DNA of 64,000 nt from Sphagnum magellanicum (GCA_021904315.1 CM038919.1:1736001-1800000), one strand, 5' to 3'; counted from the first letter of the stretch, positions 12,533-26,444 are shown. Notes: generated by a model not told the origin, from the letters alone. A program made the numbers and translations.

Positions 12533-15500
12533 ATGTTCACTGTTAAAGTGCATGCAATTGAGCAGTCGGAGCAAACGATAGATGCGATGCTTAGAAATGT
12601 TGTAAAGTCGTCGTCGTCGGAGGAGATTCAGGAAGAAGATGGAAGCAACGGTGATGCTCACGTTGCTGATGAAGAAGCAGAAGAAGATAAAGAAGCAACA
12701 GCAGTGGGGATATCAGGAACAGCAGTAGAGACAGGAGATGCCGCTGCCGCTGCTGCTGCTGACGGTGGTTGTGATGGCACACGAATCATCAAATTCTCGT
12801 CAGGGAATCCGCGTGTGGAAGCCACTCGCGGGGTTATGCATCTCTTCCGAGATACGTCTGTGGACCCTGGTTCCTTGGAGCACCTCCCGGTAAGAATTTT
12901 AAAAACTGCACTGCACTGCACTGCACTCTATCGCTTCCTATTCTCTCTCATGGCAACAATCCTAGGGTTTGTGCTCGTCCTTGGCCATCTGGCAGAATGT
13001 CTCAAAAGTTCGCATGAATCTAACTTGGAAAGTGTGGAGAATATGGGGACACAGTAGTGAATTAAAATAGAATTAATGTCAGTGATTCAATCAGTCCTCT
13101 GAAGTTAGGGTTCTTAAGAGTTCTTGAAGCAAGTTTTTGGCGACTTGATTCCTGTTCTCAGTGCTGCTAGGAAGCTCTAGGCATGTATGAATATGCACAA
13201 ACTGTGTGGAATTATATTCTGCATGCATGTGTTTGACATAGGGTTATCATTGCATTCATTATGGTGTTACATTTCAAAGTGTTGTTGTGGAGATTTCACT
13301 ACAATCTCATCGGCACATCTTTATGCTTGTGTTTGACATTGCAAAGAATGAAGCAATGTGTTCCAAAACATCATAGATAGATTTCACTCTCTTCATCTTG
13401 CATGCATGATTGACTCCTTTTGAAAGGTCACACACCTAGTAGCCATGGAAACCTGGAGGACATCGAAGAGATCATTATCTGTGGTCTTTTGATGTAGCAC
13501 TGGGCTACTGTCTCCATTTGCAATTTATCAGTTGCTAATGGCTGCTGCATCAACAGCAGTACAATTTGAGCAACCTGTACCTGATGCCAAGCTCTTCATA
13601 CCTCAATTCAGGAGCATCATGGCTGTTGTCTCAGTTGTTGTCATGTGGTTCTTAAGTGTATCTATGTTTGTGACTTGAGCAGAATTTCTAGTATATCTTG
13701 CTGTTAAGGTGCATGGCCATGTGCTATAGGTAGTTTTGCTGAAGGTAGTTGTCATGCAGCAAGCAGCTTCTTGTGTAACTGCTTACTCAGTTTTTTGTCT
13801 GTTGGGTCACTTGAGAATTTTACTCGAGATTTTATTGTGGTTGGCTTCCTAAGGTCTGTGGATAGTGTGCTTTTCTCTCTTGTATATAGTCCTAAGATGT
13901 TTTTCTCCTCTTTAATCTTTTGGCTGCTTTTTTTGGGTTGTTTGTCAGCCCTTGCCTGTGCTGCCTTGTCATACATACATGGACAGTGCTCAAGATACAT
14001 AACACACAATTGCTTTTGCAGGTGGGTCGGAGTGAGCAGTTATGTGTGCTGGCTGTTCCCAACCATATGACAGGTGCTGATTTCTGTCAGTTTACAGGAG
14101 CCTTCATAGAGAACATCAAGGAGATGCGGTTTGTTAGGTATGGTTTGTTGCACCATCTCATAACATAATGATAGCCATAGTATTTTAAAAAACTAGAGTG
14201 GGTCGTTGTCAAAATTCATGTATGTCTCATTTTTCATAAACTCGAAAGTTTGTTGGGCAGATGCAACTTGTGTAGCTGGCCAGAGAACCTGAGCTGCATG
14301 ATCCACAAGGAACTATGAGAGGGATGGGGAGGAATTTTATCTCAAATTTTGTGTGTGCATTTTGTTTCAGGAATGATGGTGTCACTGACAGATATAGTGT
14401 GCTCATGAAATTTGACTCACAAGGTCTAGCAGATGACTTCTACCGCCACTATAATCTAAAGCCCTTTTCTTCCATGGAGGTTTGTTCATTCAATTTTCTT
14501 GCCCCTTGCTTTCAACTGGTGCATTGAGGTTATTTTAGGTGGCTATTGCAAAAGTCAGTGAACCAGAGTTTATTTGAGAAGCTTTTGCTGAGGAGTCCTG
14601 AGGCACATCTGTCTTTGAGTGCCAAGCAGTATGTGCTTTTTTTTTCTGATGGGATGTAGTAGGAGTTACTAAAACCACTGTTACCACTTTCATTTGTTTG
14701 CTTAAATGCTGTTGCTATTGTTGTTGTTGGCCTTGCATATCGATGTCCAGTTGGTATTTTTTTTCTAAGCTAAACTCTTGTCCAATTGAGTTTGCAGGCA
14801 GAGGTGTGTCATGTAGTATTTACAGCAGATGTTCAGTATACTGAGTCAGGAGAGCAAGCATCAATCCCACCCTCAGGCCTTACAGAGCTGCCTACGTGTC
14901 CTGTCTGTCTTGGTAAACCACACTGGTGCCCATGTTTCTTCAACTACTGATTGTTGCTTTGTAATGGAATGACCACATTATGTTGTTTGTTGGTGAGATT
15001 GTTATAGTTTTAGCTCTGTTTCCCGAGATAGGCCTACTGCTTCTTAGTTGACAAGATTGCTCCTTCTCTGATGGAGATAGATGTGACTGCAGAGGTGATG
15101 ACTCTTGGTTTATCCTAAAGCTTGCAAAGACTCAATGAGTTCTGTTGATTGTGTCCAACCTTGAGCTCACATGCTTCCATTTGTCTGCTTGCTTTTAGAG
15201 TGTATTTCAGGTTTTACACATTCCTTGGCTTTGCTGTGTACTAATTAGACTCTGAATGAGTATGGCAGAGAGGCTGGACCAGCACATAAGTGGAATTTTG
15301 ACCACTGTCTGCAATCATTCTTTCCACAGTTACTGTATTTCCAAGTGGACGGATTCATCCTGTCCAGTGAGTTCTTTTTCTTTGCCCAAGCAAGCATTTC
15401 TGAATATTCTGGATAAGCTCTGATCTAGAAATATTATTTGTAGTTATTTCCCACCAGAACAGTTGTTCTGCTTTCTTGCAGCATATGCACAAGATCCACT

Positions 15501-18223
15501 GTTTTTGACCTTCATACTTACATAAACTAGGTTCCTGTTCGTTTCTGAGCCTAAGTGATGGTTCTTCAACCATGTGTTCAAAAAGCTGCATTTTTGTAGA
15601 GGTCTCTGTTTGGGTCCCCAGGCTTCACCTAGCTGATGTTTGTTGTTTGCTGCTCCCGGTAAACTAGGTTGAATATTTTCACTCTACTCAAGGGTTGGCC
15701 AATCTAATTCCTTGTCTTTGTTGTGTGAGTACAGGTGTGTCGGTACTGCCAACAGCAATCTGAGAAGTCCACATGTTCAGTGTGCGGTACTTCAGAGAAT
15801 TTGTGGATATGTGTCATCTGTGGGTTTGTGGGCTGTGGTCGGTGAGTTTGCAAACAATTGAACCAAAAAAGGAAGGAGTCTTGAGTCTGAAACTCACAGA
15901 AGTACTCTATGCTCTTCCAAATTTTGTGATGAATTACATACTTCTGATTTCAAGGTTTTGCTCCTTCTGGTTGTTGGTTTCCAGAACTGGGAGTGACTGC
16001 TTTGAGGAGCTTAGAACTGAGTTTTTGCCATGACATCAGGTATAAGGAGGGGCATGCAGTGAACCACTGGAAAGAGAGCCAACACTGTTACTCACTGGAT
16101 CTGGAGACCCAGCGAGTCTGGGACTATGTTGGTGATGGCTATGTGCACCGTCTCATTCAGTCAAAGACAGATGGCAAGCTTGTAGAACTCCCTGCTCCTT
16201 GCCGTGATGGCAGTGATGACTGCAGCAGCTGTGAAGCCCAAAACCAACGTGAAGACATGGATGCTGCTATATACAGCAGTAAATTGGATGCAGTGAGTTT
16301 TTTTGAAACTCTGTCATGGTTTAGGTTCAGAGATTCTCTCATGGGACTTTGGGTGCCATGGCCAAGGATGTGATGCTGAGTCTGGAGAGAGGGGGGAGAG
16401 GACTTTCAATGAGAAGCCTTTTTGGGGGCTTTGAATGGTTGTATGATAACAGAGTTCAGATCAATAGACTGAATTGTTTTGCCACTGAGAGGAACATTTG
16501 ATTTTTATGGTGGGTGTGGGCAGATTAAGGATGAGTATGATCATCTCTTGACCACCCAATTAGAAAGCCAGAGAAAGGTATTACCACTGGTCTTTACTGA
16601 CTCAATTAAAATTTCTTTCTCTTGCATGTGCATGATTGCAGCATTAAAGAGGGCTAACATGTTCTGATCCCGACCTTAAAGGTCTAGGACTGAATTCCAA
16701 ATATGTTGTATGCTGCTATGTACTAGGGTACTAGGGTACCTCTTCTTTGGCCATGAATGTGAATTCCTCCAATTCCCTGGGATCTTATGTAGAGTATATG
16801 CTCTGCACTGTAGCTTTCTACTTCTGGTACTTTGTCTCTGAGTTCACCAAATGCCAGGTTGGAACTGATGATTTTGAGTTCTGGATGGGGTACAAGGGGA
16901 GTGCTTGGTGCTAATACTGCTGTACTAAGTTAGGGGATTTTCAGAATGGATTGCTGACAGAAGGCTATGCAGTATTATGAGGGAAGACTGGCAGAGATGG
17001 AGGAGGATAGGGAGGCTGCTATCCAACATGCTGTTGAGGGTGTACTTAACCATAAGATGCGCAAGCTTCAAGCCAGATGTGAAAAGGTGGAGATGGAGAA
17101 CAGGGATCTAAAAGAGGTACTTGTGGCAGGATTTCATCCTTTTGTACTTTCCTATTCCACTTTCTGGCCTGTACTTCATCCTGTATTTCAACCCTTGTGG
17201 ACAATTTGTTGCCAATCTTTTGATTTCAACAAATGTTTTTTCTTTGCTGATCATATTTGACTATGATTGAGCCTACATGTGCTTCACAGTCTCACTCGTG
17301 TGATGGCCAAGTCTGCCCCTTGAGCTATCTAAACTCTAAATGTTTGAGAGTTTAAAGTGGTGCACTATACAGATTAATCTGTATAGGTTGTTTCTTCTTA
17401 TGAAACTAGATTCAAGTAAATGATGTGATATTAATAAGAGCTGGCAGATTCAGTCCAACCAGTTTTCACAATTGTGTCTTTCAAAGCTTGCCCCTCATAC
17501 TATGGTGGGTTTGGGCAGTTGAACAAATCTCTCACTGACAACCAGAAACTCTATCAGCAGCGGATCAAAGAAGTCGAGGAGAGGTATGTTTCTAACTTTT
17601 TTTCACCTGTCTATTCTTGAAAGAATTACCAAACAAGATCTACAGCTCAATAGCCCTCTGATCTTTGGTGTTTGCAGAGAGCAAAAAGAAACCAAGGAGC
17701 GTGATGCTCGAATTGCTGACTTGGAAGATCAGGTAAAGTCCCTAATAGCAGCTAACTTTGCAGTTCTCACTAGTGGTTGCATGATGATGGTGTTGATGAA
17801 GCAATGCCGTTCAAAGATACGGAGTGTTTTTGACACTAGAACAGTACTGACTGCCAAGGATTTTTACCTGTTTTGAGTGACTCAAGAAAGTGATGCTAAT
17901 AGTTATGCCAGCTCTTCTTAAATGAGGTGTTTGATAAAACTGTTTAGGAAGCCTTCTAAAAAGGCTAAGCTACTTTGCAAGAAAGGTACTCCACAAGAAA
18001 TGACTTCCAAATACATAATCAGGCCTCACATTTGGTTGTGTCAACTGTCAAATGCAAACAGGTGAGGGACCTCATGGTGTTCATTGAAGCACAGAGAGCT
18101 CTAGAGACGACGACAGGTGGAGCTGAGATTCGGGATGGCACCGTTTTAGCACTACCAGCAAATGTTTCCCCTAGCACCAAGTCAAATGGCCGGTCTCTGA
18201 AGGCAGGAAAGAAAAAGAAATAA
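12533..18223 (+). CDS. BRIZ: BRIZ/BRAP2-type RING and UBP zinc-finger E3 ubiquitin ligase
   Basis: Coding exons: 12533-12889, 14022-14137, 14371-14479, 14798-14912, 15269-15366, 15735-15841, 16040-16292, 16524-16577, 16973-17116, 17519-17583, 17678-17732 and 18062-18223. All splice sites are GT-AG with matching phases, giving 544 aa. Domains in order: an acidic, poly-Ala N-terminus (40-80); a BRAP2 RRM-like domain from FSSGNPRVEATRGVMHLF through NHMTGADFCQF and YSVLMKFDSQ (about 87-190); a RING-H2 finger (C228-x2-C, CNHSFHSYC, C267-x2-C); a UBP zinc finger from CSVCGTSENLWICVICG through VWDYVGDGYVHRLIQ (about 278-345); then a coiled coil (386-500) and a lysine-rich tail. Arabidopsis BRIZ1 and BRIZ2 form a heteromeric E3 needed for germination. 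I cannot say which paralogue this is. An upstream acceptor for exon 9, 12 nt earlier, is possible. Confidence 0.95.
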
Positions 18224-20054
18224 AAGGAAATCCTGGGCTTTGTCAGCAACTCCCTGACAAGTCACCCTGAGCATTTCTATGTGTGATATACATTGTCATC
18301 ATCTCTGGGTTTTGTGATTGACAACTTGCAATTAGACCATGTTTTGCCGGCATGCTCTACAAACCTGTTTGCTGCATACCTGTGCTAATTGCAATAAGGA
18401 CAGGTTTCGCTGCTGTGCTCCCTACACCTTTCAGGTGTATGTATATCTGTTAGCTGTAGATTCTTGTGCACACCAATTGTAGGATCACAATCACTGACTT
18501 CAAATTTGGCACATTGGAATCAATCGTCTGCAGGATATCTGTCAATCAAACGCTGATTGCATTCTTTGACAAATACTTGCAGGGGCAATAGTAGAGATTT
18601 GAATCTGTTTCATGTGTGCAAAAGTTTCCGACAACTGACAATTGTAACACTTCAAGTTAAGTTACTAGTGTTTCTTCACAAGTTGTGTATTGCATTTTGT
18701 TAGAACAGTGTCAGTGTATCTTTGATCTAAATTAGACATTGTCATCTCATTACTTCAGATCACAAAGGCAGAATCACAGTAAGTTGCAACAGGTCAATCT
18801 TAAGAAGAGAGGAACAAACCAATGGATACAAAGTTCAAACAGGTTCATTCTTGAGAAAGAGAATAAAGACCTGATGAACAAAGAGTTCCAACTGGTCAAT
18901 CTTAAAAAAGGAGAAAGATCTGGCAAACACAACATACCACATGTGTTCACATGTGTGTTGTGTATACCTCCCAAAACTGAAGTGCATTGGTATTTATGGT
19001 CATAGATGTGAAATCCATGACAAATACATTGAAACCAATACATGATATAGACACAGACAACTTTGAACAATACTATCTTGCCCTTCTCAATCTCTGCTCA
19101 CTTGGTGAAGGACACTCAAGGTATCCCTCCCTCGGTTACCTTTATGAAAGCTGTACTTTCATCTTTGGAACAGCAAGAGACTGTTTCCAGCAGATCCTCA
19201 AAAAACTTGTATGTGCAGAATCAAAGTATGTTCACCTACTCTCGCCCACTTTTGGCCACGAGGTTACCATCTAGCATGCAAGGAAATCCAGAGCTTGAAC
19301 CCCCCAGCTTATTGAGGACAATTGGATGTTGGTTTACCAGTTGGCTTGGTGGTTGGTTCTTCTTCATGAACATGCAGACTATCAAGTGAACTTTTGACCC
19401 ACTTGCAGAAACACACTATGGATGTTTGATAAGGGGGGATAACAGGCAGAAGTGAGCCAATCGGAATCCTCTTTGTTTGACTATGAGCAAAAAGGGGGCA
19501 AACTTTATGATTTGTTGGCTTCACACTGGTAATTTCTCAACTGATCCACTTCCTGTCAAAGTCAGACACTGTACTTGAGGCTAAAACCATATGCTCTATC
19601 CTCATTCCACTTCCATTGTACATAATGCATCTCAAATGGTGCTCCTGGTACCTGTGGTCACCACATCTGTATGGCCATGCATTTAGGATCTTACATGGAA
19701 AAGGTCTCATGACATTTGCAGTGAAGTTTCCTACAAATTGGAAGCAGCAGAGGATGACGTTTAGTATATGTGTAACTGAAATTTGCATAGAAATACTGCA
19801 AACAGACTGCAGAGAGCTAAGGACTCATTGAAAGAAAGATATCACCTACTAATGGCAGACAGCAGAGGTTGCTGGGTTCTTTACATCCAACCACCAATTT
19901 TGTTTTCCAAAGCCACACCAACCTTAACAGTCAAACATATAGAGAACTAGCCTTGTAAGATGTGAAAAAATTGAATGCAAAAGGTAGCAGAGTGGTAAGA
20001 GAATGAAAACTGAATTTTGAAAATGCCCACCTTTTCTTGTCACCTCCTGTTGCA
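18224..20054. other. Convergent 3' flanks of the BRIZ-like and SLH-like genes
   Basis: Lies between two convergent genes and should hold both 3' UTRs. A 108-codon plus-strand open frame (19063-19389) has no recognisable domain. I treat it as chance or UTR. Confidence 0.4.
18784..18930. repeat. ~50-bp tandem repeat in 3' flank of the BRIZ-like gene
   Basis: Three diverged copies of a purine-rich unit around CAACAGGTCAATCTTAAGAA, starting near 18786, 18835 and 18887. Confidence 0.6.
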
Positions 20055-23000
20055 TTACTCACTCTTGAACCGATGCACTAATTTTGCAGCTTCCTCCTTG
20101 CAGTTCTCTGCAAACCTCCGTGACCTTTCCACAACAGCTGACGACATTCCAGCTACTGCAGCTTTTGCTTCCTCAGTGCCTTGATCAACAGCTATTTTGA
20201 CATCCTGGGATCTTCTACCCAATGCTATCTGCAACTCTTGTGCTGTTTGGCTTGCACCTGATATGAGATCTTGCTGAAAATAGTGGGCCTTTCTACCAAG
20301 CTCCTGCAAGAGATAGGCCATCTTCTGAAGTAGACCAGGCAACAAACCACTAGTAGCCTGCCATGACCTGACAATCTTGTCATTAACATGGGTTTTGAAA
20401 GCCTCACCCGGCAATGCAGTATCTAGCCACTGCATAATATCCTTCAACTTCATTTTCACATATCTTAAACCCCACTCTTTGCCAGATTTGTACACTTCAA
20501 TCCGACCATTTTCTTCCTCCCACCGTTTCCTGACTTCTTCCAGAAGTTTCCCCTCTGCACGTGCCTGTTTGGCCTCATCCTCCGCCCATGACCTTCCAAC
20601 CAAGAAGGTTACAGTCAAAGAGAATCCACAAGTTTGAAGTTCAGCATCTAAAGCTGTCTCCTAATTGGTTGAGTTGGAAAACTGTAATCGTCTGTTGAGG
20701 GCATTTTTAAGTGTTTGACAGACACCACAGGGTCTACTTAACAATGAGCATGCCACTGCTGAACCTGTTACTGTTTTGGGGGCTACTGCAATGTTTTATA
20801 CAGTAGACATGTTAAGCTGCATAAAAGAGTTCCTAATAGATTGTAGGTGTTTGCCAGCCCTGTAAGAAAGTGATGCAGAGGTCAAAATTTTGTGACATCA
20901 TTTGTGAACTCAGTGATTCTTGCATCTTTAGTGTGTACGTTTTGACAGAAGAGGGGTACCTGACAAGTGAAAGAGCATTCCTCTCAACTTCAAGTTCAGC
21001 CTTGAAATTAGCAATTAATTCCAATTCCTCCTCACGGAAGGCACGCAAATTTTCAAGTCTCTCCTTTTCAGTGGCAACTTCAACCTGCAGAGTAGACAGT
21101 GCTTGCAGCTGTGCATCAACCTCATTCCGTAAGGCATAGAGAAGTTTTTTCTCAGCATCTATGGTTGCCTGATCCTTAAGGATTGAAGACTTCTCCTCCT
21201 CCCTTTCAGATATCAAATTTTCAAGCTGTGCCCTAACTCCTTCAATTTGTGCTTCCACCTGCTCTCTTTTTGCCTTTTCTGATAGCAATTCCTCCTGGTG
21301 ATGCTGATTGAATTCTTTTTGCGCTTGAACTTCCATGGCAATATCAGCACGGACTGCCTCTTCTGCCATTGACTCGGCTTCAAGTCGGGCAAGGTCCTCT
21401 GACAAGAGCTCTGCAGCCTCCCCAGATGCGAGAGCTATGGCAGCTTGACCTACAGTAGTTGGCTTTTCAGGTTGAAACCTTCTTGTAAAACCTGTCACAG
21501 TGCATTTTCACCCATCATCAGAATGACAACATCAGATGCACCCGAGTCAGTGCATGTTCAAGGTTTCAACAATACCAACTATTTGTGCCATGGACAGTAT
21601 TGTGCCGCTTGCCTAGTCCCCTGGAATTCAAAGTTGCCACTTGATTTCCTATTCTTTTTCATCTTGTTTTTAGCAGCTGTAGTAATGAATCTAGTAAGGA
21701 GTTTGAGGTCAATTGTAATCCACATGTTGCCCCTTTCTTGTCCAGAATGCATGCTGAGGTTTGTAGTTGAGTGGGTTCTGCTTCCACCCAGAAATCCCGG
21801 TGAACCCTATTTGGTCCCATGTTCCCCTATCTCTTCTACTTCTGGATAGCACCAGGTGAAGGAACTAGGAGAAATATACCAGAAACTCATTAGGGTTATA
21901 GGTAGATTCATGCATGCTTTATGAGTAAATTCCAGGTGCAACAGCTCTTACCGAAGGCAGATGCAATAATAGAAGGCCCTTTTGAAGTCAGATCAGCCAT
22001 CAGTGCTGGCCATGCATCCTCATGAATTCGGTCAACATCTGCAAATCCAGAAATTTCCTGCAATGCCTGCAGAAACTTTCAAAACTTTCAGGACTCAAAT
22101 CAATCTGGTGACCACAAAACATGTGAGGAATAATGGAAACTGTTCATACGAAGTAATGGTCACTGATGGTCAAGGGCTTCTCAGCTAATGCTCTGTTGAA
22201 AAGATGTAGACTGTGTGCAATGATAAATCTCTTTTCACCTCCTTAGTGATGAGTGGCAGCTGGCGGCATTCAAGAGCCAACTTCCAGCTCACCAGATCCT
22301 GTCTGGATAGCGGGCTGCAACCAATTATGCAACTATCAGTGTCACTTTTATATGGCTGATCAAGTGGTCATGACAGAAGGCACATGTGAAGATTTAATTC
22401 TCTTACTCATGGAGCCTGCAGTTGATGCCAATTGAATCTACCAATTGATTGATGAAGCAAATTCTCACAATTCAGAGAAAAAGATGTCCCAGTACCTGTC
22501 AGGTGAAAAATTGGCCCCATAATTGTCATGCTGCCCAAGGGACAGATTACTAGATACCAAACCTGCTTCTGCCAAGCCTGTCCAGCAACAAACTCACTAC
22601 CCTCAGTAACAATGTGCCAGAGCAGAATTTGGGCTCAAAATACACAAAGCCAGCCTGGTAAACAACTCAAGTGCTGAAGCTGAAGAATCAAGAAACAAAA
22701 AAGGTTGCTCTGAGACAAGACCTTACTGAAGTAATCTCACAAAAAGTACAGGAAGGAGAAAGAACTGCTGTGCAACCTTGGATGAACGGGAAATCTGGGT
22801 CTTCAACAGGAACATCATCGAATGCAAGATCTGTGATATTCTCAATGTACATGGCTGGAAAGACTTTATGCACAGAGCTCCTGCAGGTCCAAACAGTATG
22901 AGATGGATATTCACCACGCTGACAAGTACGTTGCATTCAGTGGTTTGATTGAGAAAACAAGTACCTGGTGAGTTTACTGCTTGCTGCAATCAGCCACCTC

Positions 23001-25915
23001 GCATACTCCCGTCGAGTGCAAATTTCTCCAGCCTCAACATCTGGATCCACCACCTGCATATCAGACCCAAAAAAATGCTTCATAGAGACAGAATTTGGGA
23101 GCAGTCATAATCCTCACAGTACAGGAGAGGTGAATAATATGGTGAAGGGGAAGAGACTAACCTTGAGTGCCTGCAGCGCTTCCAGTGCATGCTCTTGCAT
23201 CTGATCAACAATGGCAGGCACCACGACTTTTCCATGTCTTGATTGTGTAGCTGCAGAGGGAAGTTAGGGAATAGGAATATGAACAGAGGTGTTGTGTGAA
23301 ACTCTGGTGCCAATGGATGGTTCATCTAATATACAGTCACTAGTTAGATTACAGTTCTCTTGCCTCCTCAGGTGGCATCCCATTGCCAGGAAATTGAAAC
23401 AAAGCCATCAGTGCCTACTTCCTGCCACATCAGACAGTGATTCCCTCATTTCACTAGTGTTATGACTATGAGCATGAGATGTAGACTGCAGCACCTTCAA
23501 CCCTTTCAGGAAGTTATTAATGATCTTGTTCCAATGAACTTCCTCTAGGTTATATTTGTGTTCAACAAATTGAGGCACAGCAATTCTGGAAATCATATCA
23601 GAGGTGAATGGAGTAAAAGCAGGGTTGTTAATAGCTCCCAAAAGAAGACCAGTGGGACTTGTTTGGAGCTGCAACAATAGGCCCATTGGAACAAGCAGCA
23701 GTCTACTATCAACTTCTTTGGAATGTCTCTGTCCCATTCTTGAGATGTTTTTCTCTAAAGCCTCAACAACAGAGCTTCTGAATGTAAATTCTAGCTTACT
23801 GGCTCTGGATTAAAAAGTTTCTTGATCATCAGCGGTCAACTCCCCATCATCCCACTTGGATAAGAGAACTGACCTGGGGTGCTCTTCTTCTCCAACTTCT
23901 CTGCCTCAAGCTCAAGTTCCTCTCTCTGTCTTGGGAATTCCATCTTTGAGTCCTCTCCAAGTACAGGCTCATCAGTAGCTTCCATGTTATTGCTGGCAAC
24001 CTCTAATGACTCTGATAATGATATCAACAAAGTTTCCTGTTCTTGCACTGGGATCTGAGGGATAGCTGCTTGCTTTCTTCCTGCATCCCATCAAACCACC
24101 ACCCTTTGAGTATGCATTGTGCACAAAGCTAACCTAATCAGGCTATGTGTTTCTCGGCAAACTACAGATGCAACACAACAAAATCTTCCAGCTACCAAGC
24201 TGAAGGAAAATTTGGTCCATGTACGAGGCAGAAGCACATACCGAATTTTGAAAACATGCTGTAGGTGAGTAGGGAAAACCCAAGGGCCAATACCAATCCT
24301 GCACCAAGTTTCAACAGACCTGCAACAGACAGAATGAGCTTTTTGTATGAGAATGTGATGTGTCTCTCTTTCCAGAAAGCAAGTTCAGAAGAGCATGCAG
24401 CTTTTCTTCAGAACTAAACCCATCTATGAGATTGCAGGGAAAACTCCAGAACAACACTTCAAAGGTAAAGATTCCTGAGTTTTGGTCTTGCTAAAAAGAC
24501 AAGAAATGAGTGCAGTCACAACCTTATGAGTATCACTCACAAAAGTATAAAACCATCACTTTCATGATGAATAGTAGTGATGAGCTGCCATGACTCCTCA
24601 CTGACCTCATCAGACTCTCTTCTGATTAAAACCTTATATGACTGCACACTCTAGTGGTGGTATTAACTTCCAGCATACCTCTTTAAGGCTCAGTTGGCCA
24701 TCACCCTACATTTATGTTCCACCGAAGTCAAGAGCTCCAAGGAGATCCAGATAAGGTTTTGGAAATCAAATGATTCTCAAACACCATAGTCAAGTGATGC
24801 ATTCAGAGAAACATCTTGCGCATACAATTTTCTAATGGTCACCCTACAGAAGATTGACATCTCTATGAGATTGCAGAAAAACACATCACAATAAAACTTT
24901 GAGGGTAACTGTTATGTTGGTTTCAGTCAAACTAAAATTGAACATGACAAAGAATGAGTGCAGTCATACCCTTGTGAGGGTTACCTTGAGACCCACCACA
25001 TTCCATCATGCATGACAGTGACTAGCTGCCCTGAGTCCCCAAAAGAACCCACAGCTCAAAATCTTCTGGCAAACAATAAATTACGTAGAAATCTTCTGCA
25101 TCCTGAATTTCTGTCAGAGACAGAGGCTTCCCATATGGGAAGCAATTGCAAGACTCAGTCCTGATGTTGTGGTTAGCACTGAAGATTGATACTGCAGAGA
25201 ACACCAAACCCTATCCCAAATCCACTTGTGGAATTGAGACACGAGAGAAGATGAAAGTGTTCAAATGGACTACTGCCTCCACAACAATCCCTCCTTCAGA
25301 TCATCTGCTTTTTCTTGTACAAATTTCTAGGATGCAGAGCAAATTGATCCTGCTGACATGAGCCAGGTTTCTTGCAGACTTGCAGCACATCATTGTATCC
25401 TGAAAAATAGTTTGAGGACATGAAATGCTGCTCAATGACATTGGCAATTCCATTCTGTTTTGTGTTTTTTTTTCCTATACTCAGTCTCTCACCTGGAGCA
25501 AGAAGCTCGTCTCCAGCCCCAAGTGCATCATGAATTCCCCAGAGAAACAAACCATCTCGCATCATCAGAGGGGTTTGGGTATTTCCCTTTTTTCCTTAGG
25601 GTTCCAGATGGGAGTCGAACCTGATTTCCAATTTCCCTCGAAATCTGGCTCGTCGGAAGACCATCCCCCATAAGTCTCCGAGGAAGAAGAAGAGGACGAT
25701 GATGGATTGATCTCCTTTGGCCGGCTTTCCCCCTGCACCGATGTCTCTCCTTCCTCTTGCGCTCTGCAGCGAATGCAGCAGGGACGCAGGGGCGCGACGT
25801 GACAATATGACAATCTGCTCGTGGCGGCTGGTGCAGAGTGTAGTAAACCTAGAGCTATCGGTTTATGAGAGATCCAGAGAGAAGACGGCGAGACCTTGAC
25901 TGCTAAAAAAGACAT
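20055..25915 (-). CDS. Plastid S-layer-homology-like, membrane-anchored coiled-coil protein
   Basis: Minus-strand coding exons: 25915-25621, 24319-24242, 24080-23874, 23250-23162, 23053-22965, 22880-22777, 22577-22496, 22314-22239, 22066-21952, 21491-20960 and 20592-20055. Phases agree throughout, giving 734 aa. The N-terminus (MSFLAVKVSPSSLWISHKP) looks like a chloroplast transit peptide. One membrane segment follows (GAGLVLALGFSLLTYSMF, about 104-121), then an acidic linker. The SLH-like region has CTRREYARWLIAAS (235-248), VFPAMYIENITDLAFDD (258-274) and EDPDFPFIQGLAEAGL. A long coiled coil (about 400-585) ends at the conserved RSWAEDEAKQAR, followed by an amphipathic C-terminus. It matches the Arabidopsis At5g23890/At5g52410 family as I remember it, whose biochemical role is not established. 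The ATG was chosen because it opens the transit-like sequence; upstream in-frame codons look like UTR. Confidence 0.9.
24420..25050. repeat. Tandem duplication inside intron 1 of the SLH-like gene
   Basis: Blocks such as CTATGAGATTGCAG (24424 and 24863), AATGAGTGCAGTCA (24505 and 24954) and AGCTGCC (about 24583 and 25024) recur in the same order about 440-450 bp apart, with many mismatches and indels between. Confidence 0.65.
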
Positions 25916-26440
25916 GGTAAAAAACAAAGCTCTGCAGCTCTGCAGCTCTCTCCCAATTGCTCTTCCTCTCTCCGTCCAACTCCAATGCTCAGAAGACGAA
26001 AGCCTCAGAAGGAGGACAACAAAAACATGATCATTTAGGGCATTACTAGGCGGAATCAAGCAGGATTTTCAGCGATCAAATGTTTGCTTTCGTGTGCATT
26101 TTTATCAAAGAGAAACAGAAATCAAGCTCTTCTTTCTCTTCCGATGTCTGTCTCCTCTGCCTTCCCCTCGCTCCCTCCTCGGAAGAACACCGCAATACAA
26201 GAAACGACTCACATGCTCAGACGCAAAAGAAACACGATCGAAGTCATTCCAGGACCAAATTGAAGCGGATTTTCGCAGGAAGCCACCAACTCCCACACAC
26301 AGAGGCATGCAAAACCTTAAAAAGAGGTACGCGATTCTCTCTGGATACCCCTCTCGAAATCGCGGCAGAGTCCGAATCCGAAGACGGGATAGACAGAGAG
26401 GGAAGAGAAAGGGAGGGAGAGAGGAAGACGAAGAAAGACA
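25916..26440. other. Upstream region of the SLH-like gene
   Basis: Relatively CpG-rich sequence holding the minus-strand 5' UTR and core promoter of the SLH-like gene. Overlapping open frames on both strands (118-125 codons on plus) are basic, low-complexity and unlike any family I know, so I do not call them genes. Confidence 0.4.
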
Positions 26441-26444
26441 GACG

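Noticed and set aside
12135..12921. Minus-strand open frames opposite BRIZ exon 1 and its leader
   Set aside because: They are antisense shadows of the purine-rich repeats and the Ala-rich coding exon; the plus strand has clear domain and splice support.
19063..19389. 108-codon plus-strand frame between convergent genes
   Set aside because: No recognisable domain, no splice context, and it falls where the 3' UTRs are expected.
23408..23813. 109-codon minus-strand frame between SLH-like exons 3 and 4
   Set aside because: Direct joining of 23874 to 23250 keeps phase and rebuilds the conserved region, so this stretch is intron. An alternative exon is not excluded but has no support.
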